64,000 nt of DNA from JBCCCJ01 sp039029315 (GTDB lineage: Bacteria; Bacteroidota; Bacteroidia; J057), in contig JBCCGK010000001.1 in assembly GCA_039029315.1 (NCBI GenBank), positions 1 through 64,000 of the forward strand, written 5' to 3'. The position numbers were made by a program, and so were the translations under genes. This document shows, one piece after another, positions 46,483 to 55,485 of this stretch. Under the pieces are notes generated by a model that saw nothing but the letters and a program-made list of their open reading frames with translations, was not told the DNA's origin and searched no databases. Position 1 is the stretch's first letter, and every line of letters begins with the position of its first letter.

Positions 46483-47628
46483 CTAATTCAGAAAAAACGC
46501 CTGCTCTAATAGATACAAGCCATATCCAAGCACGATCCCTAGCAGGACGGTCGCCATGGAGCCAAAGCGTTTCTGTCCGAAGAAAAAGGAAGTAGTAGCC
46601 AGCAATACCACCAGCGCCTTCCAATCGAAAGGCGCAAATATGGACTGGTACCCCATCTGCATCAGGACTGCGAGCATGATTCCTACAGCACTGATGTTGA
46701 CTGCATCCAGAAAAGCTGCTGACCAAGGCGAAGTGCGAAGTTTGGGAATCAGGGGATTCAGCAATGCAACAAAACAGAATGAAGGAAGAAAAATACCCAG
46801 GGTCGCCAACGCTGCCCCACTCCAGCCCCCAATCTGATAGCCAATAAAGGTTGCCGTGGTCAAGACGGGTCCGGGGGTAAATTGACCAGCTGCAATTGCA
46901 TCCAGCAATTGCTGTTGGGTAAGCCATCCCAGTTTTTCCACCAACTCACCCTCCAGATAAGCAACCAGTACATACCCGCTTCCAAAGAGGATTGCCCCAA
47001 TTTTGAGAAAACTCAAAAAGAGCGCCCACAGCTTGTCCGCTTCTACCTCGGTCAGACTCAGAACCGGGAAGAACAGGATGGAGGGAGAGAAATAGTGCTC
47101 TTTGGCCCGAATTCCCAGCATACCGACGAATCCTCCAGCAAGGATGGCCAGGACTTCATTGATCCCTCCCAGACTTGCAGCCATGACAGCCAACCCAATG
47201 AGGAGATAGTATCGATGTTTCAAGGCCTTTTTTCCCAGTTTGAATATGGCCCCTGAAATGATGACCAATACTGCGGGTTGAACGCCAATCAAGAAAGGCG
47301 CTACTTGTGGTAAGCTCCCGTAGGCCACATAAAAATAAGCCAATAGCAGGGTCAGTCCGGCAGCAGGCAAGATGAAACTGAGACCTGCGACCAACATACC
47401 GGGAACCCCAGCATGGTGCAGGCCTGTATGCATCACCATTTCTGTAGAGTTTGGACCAGGAATGAGATTGGTTGCGCCCATCAAATCGAGAAAATGCTGT
47501 CGACTCATCCATTTTCTTCGACTCACCACCTCTTCTTCCAACATGGCAATATGTGCAGCAGGCCCGCCAAAGGCTGTGAACCCCAGTCTGAGAAAAAGTC
47601 CGCCAATTGTGATCAGTGAATGTCCCAT
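46483..47628 (-). CDS. ChrA-family (CHR) transporter
   Basis: A 381-residue membrane protein with two homologous CHR halves. The first opens with LFLRLGFTAFGGPAAHIAMLEEEVVSRRKWM and carries ATNLIPGPNSTEM; the second opens with SFLKIGAILFGSGYVLVAYLEGELVEKLGWL and carries IAAGQFTPGPVLTTATFIG. These repeated GGP/PGP motifs are the CHR signature. Known members export chromate or related oxyanions. The start at 47628 is preferred to an ATG 54 bases upstream, because that one overlaps the neighbour and adds no membrane segment. It lies 16 bases downstream of a Na/Pi cotransporter gene and is probably co-transcribed. The true substrate may be another anion such as sulfate. Confidence 0.9.
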   Translation of the reverse strand: MGHSLITIGGLFLRLGFTAFGGPAAHIAMLEEEVVSRRKWMSRQHFLDLMGATNLIPGPNSTEMVMHTGLHHAGVPGMLVAGLSFILPAAGLTLLLAYFYVAYGSLPQVAPFLIGVQPAVLVIISGAIFKLGKKALKHRYYLLIGLAVMAASLGGINEVLAILAGGFVGMLGIRAKEHYFSPSILFFPVLSLTEVEADKLWALFLSFLKIGAILFGSGYVLVAYLEGELVEKLGWLTQQQLLDAIAAGQFTPGPVLTTATFIGYQIGGWSGAALATLGIFLPSFCFVALLNPLIPKLRTSPWSAAFLDAVNISAVGIMLAVLMQMGYQSIFAPFDWKALVVLLATTSFFFGQKRFGSMATVLLGIVLGYGLYLLEQAFFLN

Positions 47629-47644
47629 CTTGAATGAACCCCCA

Positions 47645-48808
47645 TTAGGTGCTGAGGGTAATGAGGACAAATGGAATGACAAAAAAGAAGATCACGATAT
47701 AGGCAATCCCGTAAAAACGGTTTTTCAACGTGAGTTTGCCCAATCCTTCGGCGAGGAAAATGGGAATTCTTCGGACCTGTGGAATAGGGAACAGAATAAC
47801 AACCCCAAATAAGTTGAAGAGCAGGTGGGCAAATGCACAAGCCAATGCCGCCAAAGCTGCATCCGAATCCAACACCAGGGCCGCCATCAGGGCGGTAGTG
47901 GTGGTGCCGATATTGGCTCCCATGAGAAAGGGAAAAGCTCTTTCCAGCGTAACCTTTTTCGTCGCAACCAGGGGCACCATCAGGGAAGAGGTAACAGAAC
48001 TGGATTGAACAGCTGTTGTAGAGATAAAGCCTGTAAGCAGAGAGGCAATCGGTCGTTCAAACAAATATTTGTTCATGTTTTTCTCCACTCTTCCGACCAA
48101 TAATTGCCGGAGAATTTTGCTCAAAAACTGAAGAGAGAAAAACAAGGCAAGCAAGCCCACGGGCAGAATGACATATGGATTACTCCCCAGCAGACTCATG
48201 ATGCCCTTTGCTGCATCCTTCACAAAAAAGATGGCACTCCCTACCTTTTCTCCGCCCTGAGGTCCGACGAGTTCGGCAAGCCAGAGAGCTGAAGAAGACA
48301 GAAATCCAGTGGTCATTTCCAGCGTAAACACAACAATGACCGTCAGAATGTTGAAGAAATCATGAACCGAAGCCCCTGCTACGGCCAACTGATATTCATC
48401 TTTTTTGGTGATATGTCCCAGTGAGACGATCGTACTGGTTACAGAGGTTCCTATATTGGCTCCCATAATCAGAGGAACGGCATGAATAAGACTGATTTCA
48501 CCAGAGGCGACCAGGGCAACGATCAAGGTAGTCGTAGTAGAAGAGCTCTGAATCACAGCGGTGGCCATCATGCCAATAAACAAGGATACAAAAGGATTGG
48601 CAGCAATGCTGACCAGATCTTCTGCAAATCCTTTCCCAAACAATTTGAAACTGCCACTCATCAAATTGAGCGCAACCAGAAACAGAAATAAAACGGCAAG
48701 TAGCTGGCCGATTTTGAAGATCAATTGTGTAGAGTTGAATGAGGAAGTTTCAGACGATTGCTGATCAGAGGAGTTCGTCTGTGGATCTGGAGTAGAATCT
48801 GAGGCCAT
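47645..48808 (-). CDS. Na/Pi cotransporter family protein
   Basis: A 387-residue membrane protein from the ATG at 48808, which opens a Ser/Thr-rich cytosolic lead before the first helix; an ATG 144 bases earlier adds a non-membrane stretch and is rejected. The duplicated family motif is visible as FIGMMATAVIQSSSTTTTLIVALVASGEI with IMGANIGTSVTSTIV, and again as LTGFISTTAVQSSSVTSSLMVPLVATKKVTLERAFPFLMGANIGTTTTALMAALV. The family couples sodium entry to phosphate transport. No PhoU domain follows. The next gene is a ChrA-type transporter 16 bases on, so the pair may be an anion-handling operon. Confidence 0.88.
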   Translation of the reverse strand: MASDSTPDPQTNSSDQQSSETSSFNSTQLIFKIGQLLAVLFLFLVALNLMSGSFKLFGKGFAEDLVSIAANPFVSLFIGMMATAVIQSSSTTTTLIVALVASGEISLIHAVPLIMGANIGTSVTSTIVSLGHITKKDEYQLAVAGASVHDFFNILTVIVVFTLEMTTGFLSSSALWLAELVGPQGGEKVGSAIFFVKDAAKGIMSLLGSNPYVILPVGLLALFFSLQFLSKILRQLLVGRVEKNMNKYLFERPIASLLTGFISTTAVQSSSVTSSLMVPLVATKKVTLERAFPFLMGANIGTTTTALMAALVLDSDAALAALACAFAHLLFNLFGVVILFPIPQVRRIPIFLAEGLGKLTLKNRFYGIAYIVIFFFVIPFVLITLST

Positions 48809-48933
48809 GTATTTGATATTGAGAGCAAAAGAATGAGCAAAAAGCAGCTTGCCCAGGATGACTGGCGTCAATGTATTAAGAAAATGGATGTCAGTCAAAA
48901 TGCAGACAGAATACTTCCTGGGGCCTTGACTTC

Positions 48934-50286
48934 TCACACATGGATTTCCCATCCAGGCTCATACGTTCGGCTCCATAATTTCATGGCTTCAGGGTCTCCA
49001 ATGATGTGTCCATTTCTTTGATCAATGTTGAGACTTCGTCCTGTGCGGTAAGCAATGTTACCAAGCTGACAGAGAAGCACACTCTTATGCCCTCCCTGAA
49101 TCTCACTGCGAGGGACAGACCCGTTTCGAATGGCATTTAGAAAATCCAGAACATGGGGCGCATCATACCGACTGCCAGGTCCTACGGTATTTTGTTGATC
49201 GGGTTGATCCGTCTTGTCAGATTCACTGACGGATTTGATCACCTTGGCTTGGCGACTATTGTCGAAGACTGTATAAGCATTGCCGCTGGGAATCAGGACA
49301 CTGCCGCCTTCTCCATAGAACATCACGCCTGCGCTGCTGCCATGCACATGAGATCCATTACAACTTCGGCTCTCCCACAACATGGATTTGCCTGCTTCAA
49401 AATCCAGATTGATCATCTGTGTGTCAGGCGTCTCCCAATCATCTGAGAAGTGATAGCGTCCTCCAGAAGACAAGACCCTGCTGGGATACTCCACTTGTAG
49501 ACCCCAGCGCATCAAGTCCAGAAAGTGTGTGCCATTGTTCAGGGCTTCCCCGGTACCCCAATGCCAGAACCAATGCCAGTTGTAGGGATGTACATTGTCT
49601 CGATACGCTTGTCTAGGAGCAGGGCCCTGCCAGAGGTCAAAATTCAGTTGAGGGGGAACTGCTGTTTTTTTCCCAAATCCGATAGATTGTCGGGTGTTGG
49701 CATACCAGCCTTTGGCGAAATAAACCCTGCCGATAATCCCTGAGTGGATTTCCTCTATCGCTTGCTGGACATTGGCCCAGGACCGTCTTTGGTTGCCCAT
49801 CTGAACAACCCGATTGTATTTTCTGGATGCTTCTACCAGCCACTCCCCTTCCTGAGGATTGTGGCTACATGGTTTCTCTACATAGACATGCTTGCCAGCT
49901 TGACAGGCCATGATGGCAGCCGGAGCGTGCCAATGATCCGGAGCAGCAATGACCAAAGCATCCAAAGAAGGATCTTCGAGAACCTTCCGGACATCTTTCT
50001 CCACTTTTGGTGTGCGCTTTTGGTAAGGGGCGATGTCTGTAAGGACCCTCTGCACATATCGATCGTCCACCTCACAAATCCAACTCACTTCGCAATCTTT
50101 TTGAGCGGCAAAAACCTTGGCAAGTGCATGCCCACGGCTTTTGACCCCCATGATGGCCACTTGAATGCTTCGATTGGGGGAAGAGGAGGAAAGAAGGCTG
50201 AACGCATGTGGGTCCAACATCAAACCAGAGGCTGCGACCAGTGTGTTGCCAAGAAAGGTTCTGCGAGAAGAAGTAGGAGTTGTCAT
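48934..50286 (-). CDS. Gfo/Idh/MocA oxidoreductase with Tat-type signal, copy 1
   Basis: A 450-residue protein with a twin-arginine-type leader (SSRRTFLGNTLVAASGLML), so it acts outside the cytosol. The N-terminal Rossmann domain (SIQVAIMGVKSRGHALAKVFA) and the AAPDHWHAPAAIMACQAGKHVYVEKPCSHNPQEGEWLVEASRKYNRVVQMGNQRRS block mark the NAD(P)-dependent Gfo/Idh/MocA family with its EKP lysine. Such secreted members are common beside DUF1080 and sugar isomerase genes and oxidise or reduce sugars, often at C3. It lies 52 bases downstream of another member on the same strand, so they probably form one unit. The substrate is unknown. Confidence 0.92.
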   Translation of the reverse strand: MTTPTSSRRTFLGNTLVAASGLMLDPHAFSLLSSSSPNRSIQVAIMGVKSRGHALAKVFAAQKDCEVSWICEVDDRYVQRVLTDIAPYQKRTPKVEKDVRKVLEDPSLDALVIAAPDHWHAPAAIMACQAGKHVYVEKPCSHNPQEGEWLVEASRKYNRVVQMGNQRRSWANVQQAIEEIHSGIIGRVYFAKGWYANTRQSIGFGKKTAVPPQLNFDLWQGPAPRQAYRDNVHPYNWHWFWHWGTGEALNNGTHFLDLMRWGLQVEYPSRVLSSGGRYHFSDDWETPDTQMINLDFEAGKSMLWESRSCNGSHVHGSSAGVMFYGEGGSVLIPSGNAYTVFDNSRQAKVIKSVSESDKTDQPDQQNTVGPGSRYDAPHVLDFLNAIRNGSVPRSEIQGGHKSVLLCQLGNIAYRTGRSLNIDQRNGHIIGDPEAMKLWSRTYEPGWEIHV

Positions 50287-50338
50287 TTGTATGCAAAAAT
50301 AAAGATGAGAGGAAAAGGTGATGTGTGAAAATACGCAA

Positions 50339-51340
50339 TTACTTCCTGGCTGCCTGCATCACTGTTTCCAGCCGGACCGGTGCACCATTTCTATGCTTGC
50401 TTTCTTCAGCGGCAGCCATAAACGCAAAGATTTCCAAAGTCTCTTCAGGACTAACAGGCGGTGGCCCCCCTCGAAAAAATGACGCAATTTCCACTACCAG
50501 CGGTCTGTATCCCTCATATGCGCCTACTTCGGTAATGCCTTTGGTACCAAATGCTGTTCCCCCATAGCTTTGTTTCCCATCCCGAAGCCCTCTGAAGGTG
50601 CCAATTCTTCCATCTTTCCATTCACCAATCACCGTATCCGTCCCTGCTGTGTAGATGCGGCGAACTTGTTCACAGCCAGTTCCCATGACTGTAAAAAGAG
50701 ATTCTACTCCATGAATGCCATACCAAAACAAATCCGGGTGAGAGGGTTCCAATTTGGCAGGAGAATAGGTTGTTGCACCAATGATCTTTCCGATCTGATT
50801 GTTGGCTACAGCCACCGTTGAAGGCCCAAATCGCAAAGAAGAAGCAGAAAACACAGGTACGCCATGCTGCTGGGCCAGATCAAAAATCTGAATGGCATCC
50901 GACAAGCTCGCAGCAATGGGCTTATCAATAAAGGTGGGTTTTCCAGCTTCAAAGACCATTTTGGCCTGTTCCAGATGCAAGCGCCCGTCATTGGTTTCCA
51001 ACAATACAACATCGACCTTGTCCAGGAGAGCTTCGATAGAGTCCGTAATGACGACCCCCATTTCTTTCATTTCCTGGGTGTAGCGGGGAATGCGACTATA
51101 GCTACTTTCAATACTATGGCTTCCATGTGGATAGGCATGGCTGACTCGAAATCCTGAGACATCTGTATCTGCCTGGGGATCATTCAGGATCTTGGTGAAG
51201 GCTGTTGCATGGGAGGTGTCTAGTCCGATCATGCCGACGGAGACCTCTTTAGATTTGTGCAACGATTTTTTAGGGGAAGGGAATAGGCTGAGACCTATCC
51301 CTGTGTATCCCAGTCGATGGAGAAATGTTCTTCGTTTCAT
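50339..51340 (-). CDS. Gfo/Idh/MocA oxidoreductase with Tat-type signal, copy 2
   Basis: A 333-residue protein with a twin-arginine-type leader (KRRTFLHRLGYTGIGLSLF). A Rossmann start (VSVGMIGLDTSHATAFTKIL) and LLDKVDVVLLETNDGRLHLEQAKMVFEAGKPTFIDKPIAASLSDAIQIFDLAQQHGVPVFSASSLRF identify the family; the usual EKP is DKP here, with the lysine kept. The C-terminal beta-sheet domain is shorter than in the neighbour. It is the first gene of a two-gene leftward unit. Secreted sugar oxidoreduction is likely; which sugar is unknown. Confidence 0.88.
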   Translation of the reverse strand: MKRRTFLHRLGYTGIGLSLFPSPKKSLHKSKEVSVGMIGLDTSHATAFTKILNDPQADTDVSGFRVSHAYPHGSHSIESSYSRIPRYTQEMKEMGVVITDSIEALLDKVDVVLLETNDGRLHLEQAKMVFEAGKPTFIDKPIAASLSDAIQIFDLAQQHGVPVFSASSLRFGPSTVAVANNQIGKIIGATTYSPAKLEPSHPDLFWYGIHGVESLFTVMGTGCEQVRRIYTAGTDTVIGEWKDGRIGTFRGLRDGKQSYGGTAFGTKGITEVGAYEGYRPLVVEIASFFRGGPPPVSPEETLEIFAFMAAAEESKHRNGAPVRLETVMQAARK

Positions 51341-51423
51341 AGGAGAAGTTCAGGAGAGAAGAGAAAAAACGAAAAACATCACAGAATCTGAAATTCTGTT
51401 GGCAAGAAAACCCAGGAGAGGTT

Positions 51424-51470
51424 CTAAAAAATTAACTCCCAGCTAGATCCGTGATGGATCCGCTGGGAGT
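51424..51470 (-). terminator. Intrinsic terminator after the cohesin-like gene
   Basis: On the minus strand ACTCCCAGC at 51435-51443 pairs with GCTGGGAGT at 51462-51470, with an inner ATCC/GGAT pair, followed by a T-run (TTAATTTTTTAG) at lower coordinates. It lies directly after the stop codon at 51494 and is a standard intrinsic terminator for the leftward secreted pair. Confidence 0.8.
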
Positions 51471-51493
51471 CACATTGCGGGGAGAAAAAGCAA

Positions 51494-52585
51494 TTAATTG
51501 ATCTTCGCGATTCGTTTGACAACGACGCGACCACTGAGTAGGATTCGAAGCAAGTATCCTCCTTCTGGCTGGCCAGAGAGATTGAGTTGGGAAATCGTAA
51601 ATGGATCGATTGTGCCTTCCTGTATGGTTCTTCCTCGGGAATCAAACAAGACAAAGCTGGCATCCTGCTGATGTTGATCAATCCCCATGAAGCGGATATT
51701 GATCAAGTCCTGTGTCGGATTGGGGTAGAGGGAAAGTGTAAAATCTTCTTCAAACAAGACACTTCTGACCTCTGAGTAGCTGAAGTCTCCATTGAGATCT
51801 ACTTGTCGGATACGGTAGAGATTCTCTCCAGTAAAGGGAACGGGGTCAATGAATCGGTAATCTGTAGGCGTGCTTGAAGAACCTGCACCTTCCACAAATC
51901 CCAAAGATTCCCAATTGAGGGTCGCATCCCCAGCAAAGGCTCGTTCGATCTCAAACCCAGTGTTGTTCTCTTCAGATCCGGTAGTCCAACGCAATAGAGA
52001 GCGATATCCTTCCAGTGCTTCGGCTTCGAATGACAACCATTCTACTGGAAAAGACCCACTCTGATTCATGACAACTGGAAAGGCATTGGGGATCGGACTG
52101 ATATTGTCATTGTAGACCTGCTCTAGGTGTCCTTCTGAGGAACTGGAGAGATAAAAATCACTGGCAGAACCGGAACCGATTGTGTTGTCAATATTGATGG
52201 TCAGGATATGTGTAAGAGTTGAACCAAAATTGGTTCCATTTCCCAGGAAGTCCAGTACATTGACATTCCCAAATCCAGTGTGGCTAATGGGAATACTGCC
52301 ATTGGTTCTACTGTTGAAGGCTGATTGAGAAGGAAGGGAAATCCAGCCCAATCCATTAGTGGGGCTGACATCAAAGCCTGAAATGCTCGACTCAGTGTTA
52401 TCAAAATAGATATTCATGGTGAAGGAAGTCATGTTCTCTGTCGTTGGAAGGGTATTCTTGACATAGACCATGATGGTGGAAGTATTCCCGGAATTGGTGA
52501 GGGTATAGGAAAATTCCAAATTGCCTTGAGCCATACATACAATGCTCATGACAGCAAAAAGGAGAGTAGCGATGAAAGTTTTCAT
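51494..52585 (-). CDS. T9SS-secreted protein with cohesin-like N-terminal domain
   Basis: A 363-residue protein from the ATG at 52585 (signal FIATLLFAVMSIVCMAQ); an ATG far upstream at 52732 lies inside the preceding gene and adds no signal. Residues about 20-165 form a beta-sandwich (LEFSYTLTNSGNTSTIMVYVKNTLPTTENMTSFTMNIYFDN) with the look of a cohesin- or CARDB-like domain. Then comes the common 'LSFEAEALEGYRSLLRWTTGSEENNTGFEIERAF' fibronectin-like module and a type A T9SS sorting domain (LSLYPNPTQDLINIRF). The gene begins 37 bases after a protein with dockerin-like repeats and is surely co-transcribed with it. A cohesin-dockerin partnership is inference. Confidence 0.8.
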   Translation of the reverse strand: MKTFIATLLFAVMSIVCMAQGNLEFSYTLTNSGNTSTIMVYVKNTLPTTENMTSFTMNIYFDNTESSISGFDVSPTNGLGWISLPSQSAFNSRTNGSIPISHTGFGNVNVLDFLGNGTNFGSTLTHILTINIDNTIGSGSASDFYLSSSSEGHLEQVYNDNISPIPNAFPVVMNQSGSFPVEWLSFEAEALEGYRSLLRWTTGSEENNTGFEIERAFAGDATLNWESLGFVEGAGSSSTPTDYRFIDPVPFTGENLYRIRQVDLNGDFSYSEVRSVLFEEDFTLSLYPNPTQDLINIRFMGIDQHQQDASFVLFDSRGRTIQEGTIDPFTISQLNLSGQPEGGYLLRILLSGRVVVKRIAKIN

Positions 52586-52622
52586 TATTGGTAGTATTTG
52601 TTGGAATGGGTAAGAAGGTAAA

Positions 52623-54131
52623 TCAGTCATGAACATGGCCGACCTTGTTGGGAGAGGCGACATTGTTGGACGTCTGGAAGTCGGTTGCGTTGAGGTTTCC
52701 ATCCAGATTGAGATCGCCCACTTGATATACATTGAACTGATTGGGAGAGATCAGATTTGAGGTTCCCTGGAAGTCTGTGGCATTGATGAATTGGTCTCCC
52801 GTAACATCTCCGGTAAAAAGGGCGTATACCGTCCCATTTCCTGAAACATCTACCATAGAAGCATTGACGACTCCATTCTTGGTCCATGCCTGAGAGAGGC
52901 TGCTGCTGAAATCATGACTGGTTTCAATCCTGGCAATGGTCATGGTTCCAGAAGAGCGAACACCGAGATGGTTACGATGTTTGAGCATCAGGTAATATTC
53001 ATCCTGATCGAGTCCAGCAAAGCTTACCGGGGATCGTCCATCGAGATCCACTACATCTCCATCGCGTTGGAGCAGAACCGATTTGGTTTGTTGAACGATG
53101 GAGCTATCCGTTTTGCTTCTGAGTTCCAAAAACAGCCAATCCATAATGGCGTCATTGCCTGTAACATTCAGCACATCAGAAGAGATGGTTTCTCCTCCGC
53201 CTCCAACATGTGTGAATCCCAAAGCAGTATAAGGCTCCGATGTGGGGATAACATTCCCGGACCTAAGGGCATCATTCATCAGTCCCGTTCCTACAGCATA
53301 AGCCCCTTGCAAGAAGACTTTTGGACTGAGTTTCAAAGCCCCTTCGCCTAGGGTGATTTTTCCAAGAGAATTTGCCGTTACTTCTACAAAGTTGGCATTG
53401 TCATCGGTGGCATCAGGCGCATAATTGATCCAATTGGGACTCTCTTCATGCCAGGATTCCAGGGCTAGCTCTTTCAGACCATTCAGTTCTGCGTCGAAAT
53501 ATTCCATATTGATGGAGGCATTCAGGCCGGAGTTCGTGGCGGGAATAATCTCATAATACCGCTCGATCGATCCATTGCCGGGAATGTTTTGGGGAACATG
53601 ACCTCGTCGGACGATGGTGGCACCCATATTGAGCGCAGAAGTGATTGTCGCTCCCATATTCCCCGGATTGACGCCACTAGGCGCATTGAGGATAAGGACT
53701 TTGACGATTTCACCACCGGAAGCGCCAATAACTCGACTACTTTCAGATTCTCCCGATAGCCCACCTCCATCTGTCCCAAGGGTTATATCATTCCCATTGA
53801 GTTCGAGATTGCCGGCGAGAAAATATACAGAATCATCTACTTGTATCGCTTGACCTAACAGGAGCTCGCTGCTGCTTTTGTCGAGACCGAGACCAAAAAA
53901 ACTGGTCTGTGTACTTCCGACTATAGAGTCTGTGCCAGTGCCTGAAAAGCGAACATAGCTACTGTCCGCGCTGAACTGACCATCATTCGTCAGGCTCGTA
54001 TTTTGTAAGACCATCTGGGGCTGGCCTTTGGCTACCAGATAGGTGCCGCTGCTAATCTTCATCGTAGTCTGGGCACTCATCTGTTGGAGGAGGAATCCCA
54101 ATACCACGAAGGTGATCCATTGCTTTTTCAT
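52623..54131 (-). CDS. Secreted protein with C-terminal dockerin-like calcium repeats
   Basis: A 502-residue protein with a signal peptide (WITFVVLGFLLQQMSAQ). The body is beta-rich and Ser/Asn/Gly-rich, of no recognised family, with an adhesin-like look (GTYLVAKGQPQMVLQNTSLTNDGQFSADSSYVRFSGTGTDSI). Near the C-terminus two EF-hand-like segments, DVTGDQFINATDF (from about 442) and DLNLDGNLNATDF (from about 473), have the D-x-N/T-x-D-x-x-x-N-A-x-D pattern of dockerin type I calcium sites, 31 residues apart. No T9SS 'YPNP' tail is visible after them. It precedes the cohesin-like protein by 37 bases, so the two may meet at the cell surface. Confidence 0.8.
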   Translation of the reverse strand: MKKQWITFVVLGFLLQQMSAQTTMKISSGTYLVAKGQPQMVLQNTSLTNDGQFSADSSYVRFSGTGTDSIVGSTQTSFFGLGLDKSSSELLLGQAIQVDDSVYFLAGNLELNGNDITLGTDGGGLSGESESSRVIGASGGEIVKVLILNAPSGVNPGNMGATITSALNMGATIVRRGHVPQNIPGNGSIERYYEIIPATNSGLNASINMEYFDAELNGLKELALESWHEESPNWINYAPDATDDNANFVEVTANSLGKITLGEGALKLSPKVFLQGAYAVGTGLMNDALRSGNVIPTSEPYTALGFTHVGGGGETISSDVLNVTGNDAIMDWLFLELRSKTDSSIVQQTKSVLLQRDGDVVDLDGRSPVSFAGLDQDEYYLMLKHRNHLGVRSSGTMTIARIETSHDFSSSLSQAWTKNGVVNASMVDVSGNGTVYALFTGDVTGDQFINATDFQGTSNLISPNQFNVYQVGDLNLDGNLNATDFQTSNNVASPNKVGHVHD

Positions 54132-54371
54132 AATTCAGATTTTTGAGGATGAACCGATACCTCAAAGGTCTCTGAATTGTCAGATAAGCAGGTGGACTAT
54201 TGTTCCAAATTCTTGGATTATTGTTTCATCTTTGGAAAAATGGGGCAAAAAAGAGGATTTTTTAAGGATATTGGCCTATCCTTGTCAAGGAGTAGAAAAA
54301 AACAATCCTGTGCCTTGCGAGATCATGAGGCTTGAATTTCTCTCCGTTTTTGTTGCTGGAAATAGACAAGT

Positions 54372-55298
54372 TTAGTGAGACATCTCCGCATGTCCCTGCT
54401 CGATGATCCGTCTCAAAATTTCTGTTTCAGCTTCCGTCGGCATCACTAAAGGAGGGCGAACTTTGCCCGCACTTCGCCCGATAAGTGTGGCGCCCGCTTT
54501 GATCAAACTGACTGCATATCCTTTTTTTCGACTTCTCAATTCGACGAATGGCAGGTAAAATGATGTCAACAATCTTTGTACGGCATCGGAATTGCCAGAT
54601 CGGAGTGCGCGGTAGAAAAACATCGCCAATTCTGGGACAAAATTAAACACAGCAGAAGAATAAGTATTGACTCCAATAGATAGATAGGCTTCTGAAATGA
54701 TCTCAGCGGTCGGGGCGCCACCTATATAAGACAGTCGATCTCCCACAGTCTTGATGATCCTATTCAACTCCTGCATATTGCTGGTGCCATCCTTGACAGC
54801 GATGAAATTCGGACAGGCATCTGCAAGTCGTTGGATATAGGTGCTGGAGAGAATTCCGTTGGCCCGATTGTAGTAAATCACTGGCAGATCTGTATGATCC
54901 ATGATCGATTTTGCATAAGCAAAGATGCCTTCTTCTGGGCAAGATGTCAGGTATGGAGGCATGAGAAGCAACGCATGTATTCCCGCTTCTTTCGCTATCC
55001 TGGCAAATGTGATTGCCTCTGGAATACTGCGCCCGACACTTGAAATCACTGGAACCCGATCCCCAACAGCTGCCGCAGCGGTTGTTACAATTTGTTGATA
55101 TTCATTCCTCGACAAAGAAAAGAATTCTCCTGTTCCGCCAGCAGCAAATACGGCTGACACATCATGGGAGAGAAACCAATTGATCCTGTCTGCATAGGAC
55201 CTGGGATTCATCCGACCCTCGGAATCGAGATCCGTAATCGGAAAAGACAACAGACCATGCTGCAAGGAAGAAGTAATGTGTTCAACTGACAAGGCCAT
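54372..55298 (-). CDS. kdgD: 5-dehydro-4-deoxyglucarate dehydratase (KdgD)
   Basis: A 308-residue cytosolic TIM-barrel enzyme of the DHDPS/N-acetylneuraminate lyase family. GLLSFPITDLDSEGRMN with VFAAGGTGEFFSLSRNEYQ (residues 51-68) is the KdgD signature, the Schiff-base lysine is Lys169 in FIAVKDGTSN, and Tyr142/143 lies in IYYNRANG. It would dehydrate and decarboxylate 5-dehydro-4-deoxy-glucarate to 2-oxoglutarate semialdehyde, a step in glucarate/galactarate and other uronic acid breakdown. Size and motif positions fit. It lies between secreted sugar genes, which links the locus to uronic acid sugars entering central metabolism. Confidence 0.9.
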   Translation of the reverse strand: MALSVEHITSSLQHGLLSFPITDLDSEGRMNPRSYADRINWFLSHDVSAVFAAGGTGEFFSLSRNEYQQIVTTAAAAVGDRVPVISSVGRSIPEAITFARIAKEAGIHALLLMPPYLTSCPEEGIFAYAKSIMDHTDLPVIYYNRANGILSSTYIQRLADACPNFIAVKDGTSNMQELNRIIKTVGDRLSYIGGAPTAEIISEAYLSIGVNTYSSAVFNFVPELAMFFYRALRSGNSDAVQRLLTSFYLPFVELRSRKKGYAVSLIKAGATLIGRSAGKVRPPLVMPTEAETEILRRIIEQGHAEMSH

Positions 55299-55418
55299 AA
55301 TTCAAATGATGCAAATAAAGGTTCAGGGGAACGATCAGACGAAATGAGAAAGAGTATCGGACTATAATTCGACATTCAGCCTAGCTGTGTAGGCATGATT
55401 GTTTGCCCATGAGGGATG

Positions 55419-55480
55419 GTTCCAGCCAGTGACGCGATTCAGAATCTCTGATATCGATGTCTGTATCACTGGCTGGGAAC
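55419..55480 (-). terminator. Inverted repeat just after the DUF1080 gene
   Basis: GTTCCAGCCAGTGA at 55419-55432 pairs with TCACTGGCTGGGAAC at 55466-55480 with one bulged base; the loop is about 33 bases. It begins six bases after the DUF1080 stop codon on the minus strand. A T-run is missing, so it may end or protect the transcript rather than act as a classical terminator. Confidence 0.4.
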
Positions 55481-55485
55481 ACATC

